Below are positions 1 through 6,808 of a stretch of 11,906 nucleotides of DNA, one piece after another. Within the stretch, counting starts at the first letter, position 1. Each line of letters begins with the position of its first letter. Source of the stretch: Bacteroidales bacterium (GTDB lineage Bacteria > Bacteroidota > Bacteroidia > Bacteroidales > VadinHA17); contig JALOMM010000021.1 of NCBI GenBank assembly GCA_025455535.1, positions 1 through 11,906 of the forward strand. The letters run 5' to 3'. Made by a program: the position numbers and the translations under genes. Below the pieces are notes generated by a model. It had not been told where the DNA came from and searched no databases. It saw only the letters and a program-made list of their open reading frames with translations.

Positions 1-1340
1 TTATAGTCAAGGTTTCTTCCTGTCTTATACCGGAGGTTCATTGACGTCTGCCTGTCTCCCACAACCTTTACCGGCCTCTGCACTCTGATGGAACCGTGAT
101 CTGTAGTGATTGCAACCCTTGCCCCCTTCGATGACACTGCCCTGAGCAGCTCGAGAAGAGGTGAGTGAATGAACCATGAATGGGTGAGTGAGAGCCACGA
201 GGCCTCGTCACCGGTCATGTCACGGATAACATTTATGTCAGTGCGGGCATGACTGAGCAGGTCCACAAAGTTATATACCAGCACTGTCAGGTCGTTTCCG
301 AGAAGCTGTGTAAGCTTATCATTTATATTCCTTCCTTCTGCCTCGGAAGAGATCTTGTAATAGCCCCACCGGCAGTTGATGCCGTAGCGCTGCATCTGCC
401 TCCCGATAAGCTCCTCCTCGAACATGTTCTTCCCCTCTTCTTCATTGTCATTTATCCAGTATTCAGGTACCGATTCACTTATTGCCGACGGCATCATTCC
501 TGCAAAAAGAGAATTACGTGAATACTGGGTGGCGGTAGGGAGGATACTCATATAAAGCTCATCACTCACGGTACGCATCACAGATCCGAGGTCCATGGCG
601 ATTGTCTGCCACTGGTCCAGGCGCATGTTGTCAATGACTATAAGGAAGAGAGGTGAACCCTTCTTTATCAGGGGGAAGATACGTTTTGACATCACTGCAG
701 GCGACATCAGAGGCTTTTCCCCGGAGGCAGCCGAGATCCACCCGGTATAGTTTCTGGATATGTACTTGCCAAAGGCCCTGTTGGCATCTGTCTCCTGCAT
801 CTTAAGAACCTCCCTCATGCCGGTATCTGCAGACCTGATCAGTTCACCCTGCCAGAAGACAAGCCTGCGATAGAGATCACACCACTGTTCGAACGTGTCA
901 GCAGAGGATATCATTGCCGCAATTGATCCAAACTCCTCCCTGAAGACCGAGGTGGTCTGGCGCGATACGATATCGTCGGTGTCAAGAATCTTTTTAAGTG
1001 TAAGGAGTATCTGTTGCGGTCTTACAGGCTTGATAAGATAATCAGCTATCTGTGAACCTATTGCGGCGTCCATGATCTCCTCCTCCTCACTCTTTGTTAT
1101 CATCACGACAGGGATGGACGGGCGGATAGCCTTGATGCGTCTCAGAGTTTCAATGCCACTGAGCCCCGGCATGTGCTCATCAAGAAACACGATGTCATAG
1201 GGTTTCTCCCTGAGCATCCTCAGGGCATCATTTCCCGAAGGACAGGTATCTGTGTCGAATCCCTTCTCGGTAAGGAAAAGGATATGCGGCCTCAGCACTC
1301 CGATCTCATCATCAACCCACAATATTCTTACCTGTCTCAT
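1..1340 (-). CDS. porX: PorX, response regulator with PglZ domain (3' end cut by window edge)
   Basis: My own reading of the minus strand from ATG 1338-1340 gives 446 open codons running off the left edge. Residues 1-120 are a CheY-like receiver: acidic pair D10-D11, phosphoacceptor D54 in FLDEHMPG, and a late KP lysine. After a helical linker comes a PglZ/alkaline-phosphatase-like domain: IDNMR with D237, PTATQ with T269 and T271, D360 and H364 in VDLLSH, and D414-H415 in TDHGS. This order is that of PorX, the cytoplasmic response regulator of the PorXY system that controls type IX secretion in Porphyromonas gingivalis; its PglZ-type domain is reported to be a zinc-dependent phosphodiesterase. 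All likely metal ligands and the nucleophile threonine are present, so the enzyme should be active (inference). GGAG at 1344-1347 lies just before the start. The start is 15 bp after the porW stop, so the two are probably cotranscribed. Roughly the last 70 residues are missing, judged from the family's usual length. No PorY kinase is visible. Confidence 0.92.
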   Translation of the reverse strand, partial: MRQVRILWVDDEIGVLRPHILFLTEKGFDTDTCPSGNDALRMLREKPYDIVFLDEHMPGLSGIETLRRIKAIRPSIPVVMITKSEEEEIMDAAIGSQIADYLIKPVRPQQILLTLKKILDTDDIVSRQTTSVFREEFGSIAAMISSADTFEQWCDLYRRLVFWQGELIRSADTGMREVLKMQETDANRAFGKYISRNYTGWISAASGEKPLMSPAVMSKRIFPLIKKGSPLFLIVIDNMRLDQWQTIAMDLGSVMRTVSDELYMSILPTATQYSRNSLFAGMMPSAISESVPEYWINDNEEEGKNMFEEELIGRQMQRYGINCRWGYYKISSEAEGRNINDKLTQLLGNDLTVLVYNFVDLLSHARTDINVIRDMTGDEASWLSLTHSWFIHSPLLELLRAVSSKGARVAITTDHGSIRVQRPVKVVGDRQTSMNLRYKTGRNLDY

Positions 1341-1355
1341 TTTCTCCGTGCAAGG

Positions 1356-4010
1356 TCATCTTGCCGTTTTGTAAGCATTCTCATAAAAGATCATGTACCT
1401 TGAAATGCTCTTGTCCTGTCTGAAACTGTCGAGGTTCACTGCGCTGATCATCAACACCGACAGTGTTGTCCGGGAGGCTTCTCTGATTTCCTCTGCAGGG
1501 TTGAACTTATCCATCCAGGCCCGGGCTTCGGCAGCATTTTGAAATATTCCGACGGTTACCAGGATGAACTCTTTTTCTGCGGTGCCCTCGGTGCGGTAGT
1601 TTTTGTCGGAGAAGTTATCGATGTTGAAGTTGATGATGTCAAAGATTATCTGGTTAAGGTTTGCCTGGAGGTTACCGGCGATGATCATAACGAAATGTTG
1701 CCCTGTGGTGTCAGCCGTATATATCTCCCTGGCGACACGGGTGTCTTCGGCAACCTGTAACTCCGGTATTTCTCTCTTCAGGAACTCAGTTATCTCCGAG
1801 GCCCTTATTCCCTCGGGTGTGTCAGGATATCTGGCAATCAGCGAGTCAAGTTTTTCCTTGTAGGCCATTTCACCGCTCAAGGCGCCTGCAATCATTGCGT
1901 CAAGGAGCATAAACTTGGGTGTCAGCTCATTATCGGGGTAGAGGGTGATTGCATTCCTGCACAAAACACCTGCTTCGGTGAAGCGTCCTGCAGAGAATGA
2001 TTCGTATGCTGCTTCGTAATCCTTCTGGATCCTTGAAGCCGTCTCCTGCTGTTTCCTGACATAATCAGGGTCTGACAGTATCAAAGCGTATTCTGAGGCA
2101 GGGAAGGCTGAGATCAGTCTCGTCCTGTGCATTTCTGCCCGTGACGGATCGCTATTGCTGAGCAGGCGGTAGAGCTCATATAATGCTTCAGCCGTGGTAT
2201 TGTCTGATCCGCCGGTAAGTGAGGCTGACACGAATGATTCTGCTGCCGACAGTGTGTCTGCCAGTCGCGACGCCAGTATCTTGCCTTCTGCCAGCAGTGC
2301 GTCGGCGCTTTTTTGATAGGAGACAGCCATCAGCGAGTCGGTCAGAGGAAGGTTGGCGAGATAAAACTCTTTGGTTTGTTCCGGAGCTGTCTCTTTCGGG
2401 ACATTGCCCGGCGTTTCCTCACCGTTCTCTGCTGTTGCTGAAGGCATCACGGCAATACGGGTTTTGTTTGACCTCCTCCAGTTATCTTCAAGTCTTCGTT
2501 CGCCCCAGCGCCTCCGGAATTCTGTCCGGCCATAAGTCAGGGCTGTCTGGTTGTAAAAGTACCAGCCTCCCTCAGCTGCAACAGTACCCATATTACGTTG
2601 CTCATTCTCATAGTACTGGCCCATGTTGTACCTGTCACTTCCGTCGTCTTGCCGTGCCATTGTCTGCTCCTGCTCATATGTACGTATCAGGCCTGCTATG
2701 AACGCATCACGCTCACTTTCGGTCATCTGCGCAACCCGCCGAAGGCTGTCTTCCATGACAACTATGCTGTGAAAACCGGCATATTCACCCAGATCAGAAG
2801 CCCGCCGGCTTATGAAATCATAGTCAGGGAACCTGTTGTCAATATTGTATATGGCGCTGTCATAGAAAAAGTAGGCCATCATATATTCAGGTTTCGAATA
2901 GAAATGATTGCCGAGGGCAAGATATGAACGGGCTTTCTGGCGGTTATTGTTAGTGCTTGCCCTTACCGACTGAGACCATAGGTCAATGGCCTCATTACTA
3001 TTTCCACTGCGGTGCTCGAGCTCTCCGAGAGCGTAGTAGATCTGGTCAAGGTAATCCTTGTTCCTCGAATCGCGCAGCATCTTGCGCAATGATTTCTTAA
3101 GGTCTTCGTAGTCTTCGTCGGATATGTCAGTCACACCTGCCAGGTTTATTCCTGCGGCGAACTCAAGGTCATAAGGGGGATTCATCCTGAGCACTTCCCG
3201 GAAATAGCTCTTTGACAGAGCTTCGTCTCCGCCCGCTGCGCAAGCCTGGGCAAGAAGGTAGGTCAGGCGTACCCTTGTCTGTTTGTCGCCGCTGGTTTCT
3301 ATTGCACTGGCCAGAGGGCTGACAGCATCGTTGTACCGTTTCTGTCGCAGCGCTATGTCAGCCTGAGTGGAGTACATCATTGACTGCAGCGTGCGTGATG
3401 ATTCTTCAATGCCGTTGAGACCCTGAAGCAGGCGTGCAGCCTCGGTATAATTACGGTCTTCGGTCTGCAGACGGGCCAGCCAGATATTGGCTTCGCTGAT
3501 GATATCCTTGTCTGTTGTTATGCTTATTGTGTAAGAAAATGCCGACCGTGCTGCACCGTAGTTTTTCTGGTAGAACTGAGCCTTAGCCAGCAACAGGTAA
3601 GCGTCATCGACCCATTCATTATACTCCCTGCGATTGTAGAACTCATCGTTTCGGGAATCTCTTTTTCCGCGCTTTGACTCATCAGGCCTGGCAGTGATGG
3701 AATAGAGCGCAATAACCTTGCTGGCTTTCTGTATCGCACGATCCATGTCTGAGGCTGATACCTGTGCTGACTCAGGGGTGGTGTATAGAAAAACAGGAAG
3801 CATGGTGTTGTAATCGTCCCTGTGTGACCCTTTTACTTTTGCAACACCTGCCTTGTATGCCTCGTTGCCATTGAAATAGACATTGTACTTTGCGATAAGC
3901 GAGTTATAGAAACGGCTTGCACCGGTATTCTTCTCCACGGAGCAACCGGTAATCAGTGCGGTGAGCACCAGGGTCATCGCGACATGATATAATGAGAACC
4001 TGAATCTCAA
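1356..4010 (-). CDS. porW: PorW/SprE-type TPR lipoprotein of the type IX secretion system
   Basis: An 884-residue lipoprotein. The signal peptide (MRFRF, then a hydrophobic core) ends in the lipobox LITGC with lipidated C23. Directly after it, NTGASRFYNSLIAKYNVYFN (residues 28-47) is the block I associate with SprE/PorW. Helical TPR-like repeats run from about residue 134 to 390 (for example DDAYLLLAKAQFY, YYALGELEHRSGNSNEA). A less regular middle follows, then more TPR-like helices, and an alpha/beta C-terminal module of the FVMII...FILVTV...VLMISA type ending in YMIFYENAY. SprE (Flavobacterium johnsoniae) and PorW (P. gingivalis) are needed for type IX secretion and, in gliders, motility. 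The start is TTG: an in-frame stop lies at 4026-4028 and no ATG precedes the lipobox except M12, which would leave a signal peptide with no basic end. The acceptor cysteine is followed by SVEKN, not an acidic export signal, so surface exposure is not indicated. Identity is family-level recognition, not alignment. Confidence 0.87.
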   Translation of the reverse strand: MRFRFSLYHVAMTLVLTALITGCSVEKNTGASRFYNSLIAKYNVYFNGNEAYKAGVAKVKGSHRDDYNTMLPVFLYTTPESAQVSASDMDRAIQKASKVIALYSITARPDESKRGKRDSRNDEFYNRREYNEWVDDAYLLLAKAQFYQKNYGAARSAFSYTISITTDKDIISEANIWLARLQTEDRNYTEAARLLQGLNGIEESSRTLQSMMYSTQADIALRQKRYNDAVSPLASAIETSGDKQTRVRLTYLLAQACAAGGDEALSKSYFREVLRMNPPYDLEFAAGINLAGVTDISDEDYEDLKKSLRKMLRDSRNKDYLDQIYYALGELEHRSGNSNEAIDLWSQSVRASTNNNRQKARSYLALGNHFYSKPEYMMAYFFYDSAIYNIDNRFPDYDFISRRASDLGEYAGFHSIVVMEDSLRRVAQMTESERDAFIAGLIRTYEQEQTMARQDDGSDRYNMGQYYENEQRNMGTVAAEGGWYFYNQTALTYGRTEFRRRWGERRLEDNWRRSNKTRIAVMPSATAENGEETPGNVPKETAPEQTKEFYLANLPLTDSLMAVSYQKSADALLAEGKILASRLADTLSAAESFVSASLTGGSDNTTAEALYELYRLLSNSDPSRAEMHRTRLISAFPASEYALILSDPDYVRKQQETASRIQKDYEAAYESFSAGRFTEAGVLCRNAITLYPDNELTPKFMLLDAMIAGALSGEMAYKEKLDSLIARYPDTPEGIRASEITEFLKREIPELQVAEDTRVAREIYTADTTGQHFVMIIAGNLQANLNQIIFDIINFNIDNFSDKNYRTEGTAEKEFILVTVGIFQNAAEARAWMDKFNPAEEIREASRTTLSVLMISAVNLDSFRQDKSISRYMIFYENAYKTAR

Positions 4011-4028
4011 GAATGGCGGTTTATACTA

Positions 4029-4047
4029 TAACTGCTCCTGGCAGTTA
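4029..4047 (-). promoter_or_regulatory. Hairpin in porW leader with AGGA in the loop
   Basis: A perfect 7-bp inverted repeat, TAACTGC / GCAGTTA, encloses a 5-base loop that reads CAGGA on the coding strand. It sits 18 bases before the TTG start of porW and just downstream of a possible promoter, so it may form at the extreme 5' end of the porW-porX transcript. It has no U tract after it, so it is not an intrinsic terminator. A 5' hairpin could stabilise the mRNA or expose a distant Shine-Dalgarno-like sequence; both are inference. Confidence 0.4.
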
Positions 4048-4055
4048 AAAGTATT

Positions 4056-4063
4056 CAAAGGTA
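4056..4063 (-). promoter_or_regulatory. Possible porW -7 element (TACCTTTG)
   Basis: On the minus strand TACCTTTG matches the Bacteroidota -7 consensus TAnnTTTG. It lies in the 103-bp gap between mrp and porW, 46 bases before the porW start. There is no TTG at the expected distance upstream, so the -33 part is missing or weak. If used, transcription would begin a few bases before the leader hairpin. Confidence 0.38.
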
Positions 4064-4113
4064 AGAAAAAGAGGTTAAAAAGAGTCCGGCCATCTGACCC
4101 TTCATGCTGCAGC

Positions 4114-5220
4114 CTATTTCACCACAACCCTCTTTGTGGGAGCCGTCTCCGCATTCCGTTTTCCGACCTGCCTGACAATCTCTTCAGCCAGGTTCAGGAA
4201 GGCAGTGCCTGTCTCGTTATCATTAAGGGCAGCGGGAGTTCCTGCATCCCCTCCGTCGCAGATACTCTCAACGATGGGTATCTGGCCAAGAAGATCCACT
4301 CCCGTCTCGGCAGCGAGCCTGCTTCCTCCCTCTTTTCCGAAGATGTAATACCGTCTGCCCGGCAACTCAGGTGCAACAAAGTATGCCATGTTTTCAACCA
4401 GCCCCAGCACCGGTACATTAATAGCGTCACTCCTGAACATCGCTATCCCCTTGCGTGCATCGGCAAGTGCAACCTCCTGAGGGGTTGTCACAACCACCGC
4501 ACCGGTGACGGGCACCTCCTGTACCAGGGTAAGATGAATGTCACTCGTTCCGGGAGGGAGGTCAAAAATCAGATAGTCAAGCTCTCCCCAGTCTCCCTGT
4601 GTGATCAGCTGCTTGAGGAAACTGCTGGCCATCGGCCCCCTCCAGATAACGGCTTCGCTCTCCTTCACGAAAAAACCTATCGACAGGATGCTGACACCGT
4701 ATTTCTTCATCGGGATGATAAGATCTTTGCTGCTCTCCCTTGTTACTTCAGGCCGGTACTCCTCAGCATTGAACATCTTGGGAACCGACGGGCCGAAAAT
4801 GTCGGCATCGAGAAGACCTGTTGCGTATCCTTTGCGCGCCAGCGCCACGGCCAGGTTGACGGCAACAGTTGACTTGCCCACTCCGCCCTTGCCTGACGAA
4901 ACGGCAATAATATTCCTTACACCGGGAAGAACTTCCCTCCTGGGGGCCTCAGTCTTTCCCACAACGGTCTTTGGCTTTACATCGATGGAAGAGATAACAG
5001 TATCAGACCCGAGTGCATCCTTTAATGCCTTCACGCAGTTGCTCCTGATTGATGACAGAAAAGGGTCATTCGATCTCTCCGGTGTGAGCAGGATAGTTAT
5101 GCCGTCAGCCTTTACGGTAATATCGCCCACTATTCCAAGAGTGACAATATCTGAACCCTTTTCCGGGTGGTTTACATGCCTGAGTGCGGAGATGACATCT
5201 TCCCTGGTAATATTGGTCAT
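4114..5220 (-). CDS. mrp: Mrp/ApbC-type iron-sulfur cluster carrier ATPase
   Basis: A 368-residue cytosolic P-loop NTPase of the Mrp/NBP35 (SIMIBI) family, which carries and delivers Fe-S clusters to apoproteins. Residues 1-85 are the MIP18/DUF59-like domain. The deviant Walker A SSGKGGVGKST is at 108-118, the switch regions are LLDADIFGPS (136-145) and FDLPPGTSD (219-227), and the family signature VIWRGPMASSFLKQL starts at 191. The cluster-binding CxxC that normally follows ENMSYF is absent: the segment is ENMAYFVAPELPGRRYYIFG, and the only cysteines in the whole protein are C62 and C321. As far as I recall this loss is common in Bacteroidota Mrp proteins, so cluster binding must differ or be lost. 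The ATG at 5218-5220 has an A-rich leader without a strong Shine-Dalgarno. It lies 68 bp after the alkyltransferase-like gene on the same strand and may be read with it. Confidence 0.93.
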   Translation of the reverse strand: MTNITREDVISALRHVNHPEKGSDIVTLGIVGDITVKADGITILLTPERSNDPFLSSIRSNCVKALKDALGSDTVISSIDVKPKTVVGKTEAPRREVLPGVRNIIAVSSGKGGVGKSTVAVNLAVALARKGYATGLLDADIFGPSVPKMFNAEEYRPEVTRESSKDLIIPMKKYGVSILSIGFFVKESEAVIWRGPMASSFLKQLITQGDWGELDYLIFDLPPGTSDIHLTLVQEVPVTGAVVVTTPQEVALADARKGIAMFRSDAINVPVLGLVENMAYFVAPELPGRRYYIFGKEGGSRLAAETGVDLLGQIPIVESICDGGDAGTPAALNDNETGTAFLNLAEEIVRQVGKRNAETAPTKRVVVK

Positions 5221-5288
5221 GTTTTTATCTGTTTTGGTTATGATTCGATTCTGGTTCCGGTATTATACTTGTTAACGAAATGTTGTGG

Positions 5289-5645
5289 TTAAAGTTCAGT
5301 CATCGGGTCCCAGAATTTCTCTGTAAAATCCATTACCCGGTCATCCACAACGGTGAATCCCTCGTTTTCAAGTAATTGCTGCATGGTTGTTGAGTTGCCG
5401 AAGTGATGCTTTCCTGTCAGCATTCCGTTCCTGTTCACAACGCGGTGAGCGGGTATAAAGTCAGGATTGAAGTGAGAGGAGTTCAGTGCCCACCCCACCA
5501 TTCTGGCTGAGCCGGCCGTGCCAAGATACCTGGCTATGGCGCCATAGGATGTGATACGGCCGAAAGGTACCAGGCGGGTCACGTCATAAACCTTGCTGAA
5601 GAAGCCCTCATTCCGACTCTCACGGATTGATGATCTCTTTGTCAT
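5289..5645 (-). CDS. Alkyltransferase-like protein (MGMT family, active-site Cys replaced by Ala)
   Basis: A 118-residue protein consisting of the winged-helix DNA-binding domain of O6-alkylguanine-DNA alkyltransferases. Visible are VPFGRITSYGAIA (26-38, with the nucleotide-flipping-region tyrosine Y34), SARMVGWAL (46-54, with the likely arginine finger R48) and IPAHRVVNRNG (64-74). In active MGMT/Ogt the last motif is PCHRV; here A66 takes the place of the acceptor cysteine. Proteins with Trp or Ala at this position are alkyltransferase-like proteins, which bind O6-alkylguanine in DNA without removing the alkyl group and can pass lesions to nucleotide excision repair. It lacks the N-terminal domain of Ada/Ogt. 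The ATG at 5643-5645 lies inside the end of trmB (26-bp overlap in another frame), so its translation is probably coupled to TrmB. An annotation as 'methylated-DNA-cysteine methyltransferase' would be wrong on mechanism. Confidence 0.9.
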   Translation of the reverse strand: MTKRSSIRESRNEGFFSKVYDVTRLVPFGRITSYGAIARYLGTAGSARMVGWALNSSHFNPDFIPAHRVVNRNGMLTGKHHFGNSTTMQQLLENEGFTVVDDRVMDFTEKFWDPMTEL

Positions 5646-6312
5646 CTGGCAGTCTGAATGCTAAATATGTAATGGGAATACCCTGTTCAAGGAATTTCTC
5701 TTCATAGAAGGTTCTGATAGACAGCAGCGGGTCACCGGGGAGTTGGCTGTAAAGGTCAGTCGATGAGCTTATTATCTCAAGGCTGTTGGCATTGACGACG
5801 GAAAGGGCATAGTCAAAGAGCTCCCTGTTGTCGGTTTTAAGATGGATGATGCCTTTGTCTTTCAGGATTCTTCTGTAGATATTGAGGAAGACAGGGCCGG
5901 GGAGCCTCTTTTTCTCGCGTTTCCTCTTTGGCTGGGGGTCAGGGAAGGTGATCCATATCTCATCAATCTCACCGGGAGCAAAAAACGATTCAATAAACTC
6001 GATTCTCGTTCGGAGAAAGGCAGCATTGGGGATGTTCCTGTGATATGACTCCCGTGCCCCTTTCCAAAGGCGTGCACCCTTTATGTCAATGCCGATAAAA
6101 TTCTTTTCAGGAAATTTCTCTGCGAGCCCGACTGTATATTCACCCTTGCCGCAGCCCAGCTCAACGATTATGGGTCTGTCATTGCCGAACCACCCCCTGT
6201 GCCAGTTGCCCTTAAGGTCGTGATTGTTCTTGAAAACCTCGTTGAATGAAGGTTCCAGTACATTATTGAAACCCTTCATCTCTGTCCACCGTGCCAGCTT
6301 ATTCTTACCCAA
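5620..6312 (-). CDS. trmB: tRNA (guanine-N7)-methyltransferase TrmB
   Basis: A 230-residue SAM-dependent methyltransferase that makes m7G at position 46 in the variable loop of tRNA. The SAM-binding motif VELGCGKGEYT is at 50-60, the second acidic strand GIDIKG at 74-79, the family signature FPDPQPKRKREKKRL at 123-137, and LKTDN at 158-162. The start is TTG at 6310-6312: the resulting MGKNKL beginning matches what I know of Bacteroidales TrmB, no in-frame ATG exists upstream before a stop, and the only other candidates are adjacent ATT codons. No clear Shine-Dalgarno is seen. It starts 19 bp after the gldH stop and overlaps the following alkyltransferase-like gene by 26 bp, so it sits in the middle of the ricT-gldH-trmB transcript. 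Confidence 0.95.
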   Translation of the reverse strand: MGKNKLARWTEMKGFNNVLEPSFNEVFKNNHDLKGNWHRGWFGNDRPIIVELGCGKGEYTVGLAEKFPEKNFIGIDIKGARLWKGARESYHRNIPNAAFLRTRIEFIESFFAPGEIDEIWITFPDPQPKRKREKKRLPGPVFLNIYRRILKDKGIIHLKTDNRELFDYALSVVNANSLEIISSSTDLYSQLPGDPLLSIRTFYEEKFLEQGIPITYLAFRLPDDKEIINP

Positions 6313-6331
6313 AATAATGCGGTTTAGGAGG

Positions 6332-6808
6332 CTAATTTCTCCGTGATATCCTCATTCCCATGTCACGGACTCCCCGGAGGAGGGTATCTCGCATGCCATG
6401 GATAATCTGGAAATGATACTCACCGTTTTCGGGGAACCAGACATTGGATTTATAGGGGATTGTTACTTCGCGGATGTCTCCGGCGCCACGACCGAGCCAG
6501 TTGCCTTTTTCATCGGTCAGTATTCCCTGGACAGTGTCGGTTACAGCAGTACCTGAAGGGAAGACAGTCACGACGAAGAGATACAGATTGCGATAGGGAT
6601 AGGCAGTTGTTGTCCTTACCGAGAGATTGATATCATAAATGCCGGCTGTATCATCAATGACGCAGGCAAATTTCCCCGGGTCATACATGCTCCAGACCTC
6701 GTCTTCCATCCTGACATTGTCAGCATAATATGTGTCCCTGAGGCATGACATTGCCAGGAGCATCAGCAGTGTGGCTGCAATTATTATATTACGTTTTCTT
6801 TCTCTCAT
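6332..6808 (-). CDS. gldH: Gliding motility lipoprotein GldH
   Basis: A 158-residue lipoprotein. The signal peptide starts MRERKRN (strongly basic), has the core IIIAATLLMLL, and ends in the lipobox LAMSC with C22. The mature part is beta-rich, with NLYLFVVTVFPSG near residue 73, a GNWLGRGAGDIRE loop and a C-terminal YHFQIIHGMR strand, as in GldH. GldH is needed for gliding in Flavobacterium johnsoniae and also occurs in non-gliding Bacteroidales, so it does not prove motility. I chose the ATG at 6806-6808 although the frame stays open to 6943: AAAGGAG lies directly before it (6811-6817), and it alone gives a proper signal peptide. The gene overlaps the end of ricT by 20 bp, which suggests translational coupling. 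Confidence 0.88.
   Translation of the reverse strand: MRERKRNIIIAATLLMLLAMSCLRDTYYADNVRMEDEVWSMYDPGKFACVIDDTAGIYDINLSVRTTTAYPYRNLYLFVVTVFPSGTAVTDTVQGILTDEKGNWLGRGAGDIREVTIPYKSNVWFPENGEYHFQIIHGMRDTLLRGVRDMGMRISRRN

Noticed and set aside
249..521. Plus-strand open frame within porX
   Set aside because: It is antisense to the PglZ domain of PorX, whose catalytic motifs prove the minus-strand frame.
3975..3977. Internal ATG (M12) as the porW start
   Set aside because: It leaves only 11 residues before the lipobox cysteine and no basic n-region. The TTG start gives a normal lipoprotein signal peptide.
4029..4047. Hairpin upstream of porW as terminator of mrp
   Set aside because: It is about 65 bases from the mrp stop and is not followed by a T tract in the direction of transcription.
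4601..5275. Long open frame on the plus strand opposite mrp (224 codons)
   Set aside because: It is antisense to a clear Mrp protein, has no recognisable domain and no ribosome binding site. It is explained by codon bias of the real gene.
5221..5288. TATAAT-like sequence on the minus strand between the alkyltransferase-like gene and mrp
   Set aside because: The Bacteroidota primary sigma factor uses TAnnTTTG, which is absent here. No partner element was found, so I do not list it as a promoter.
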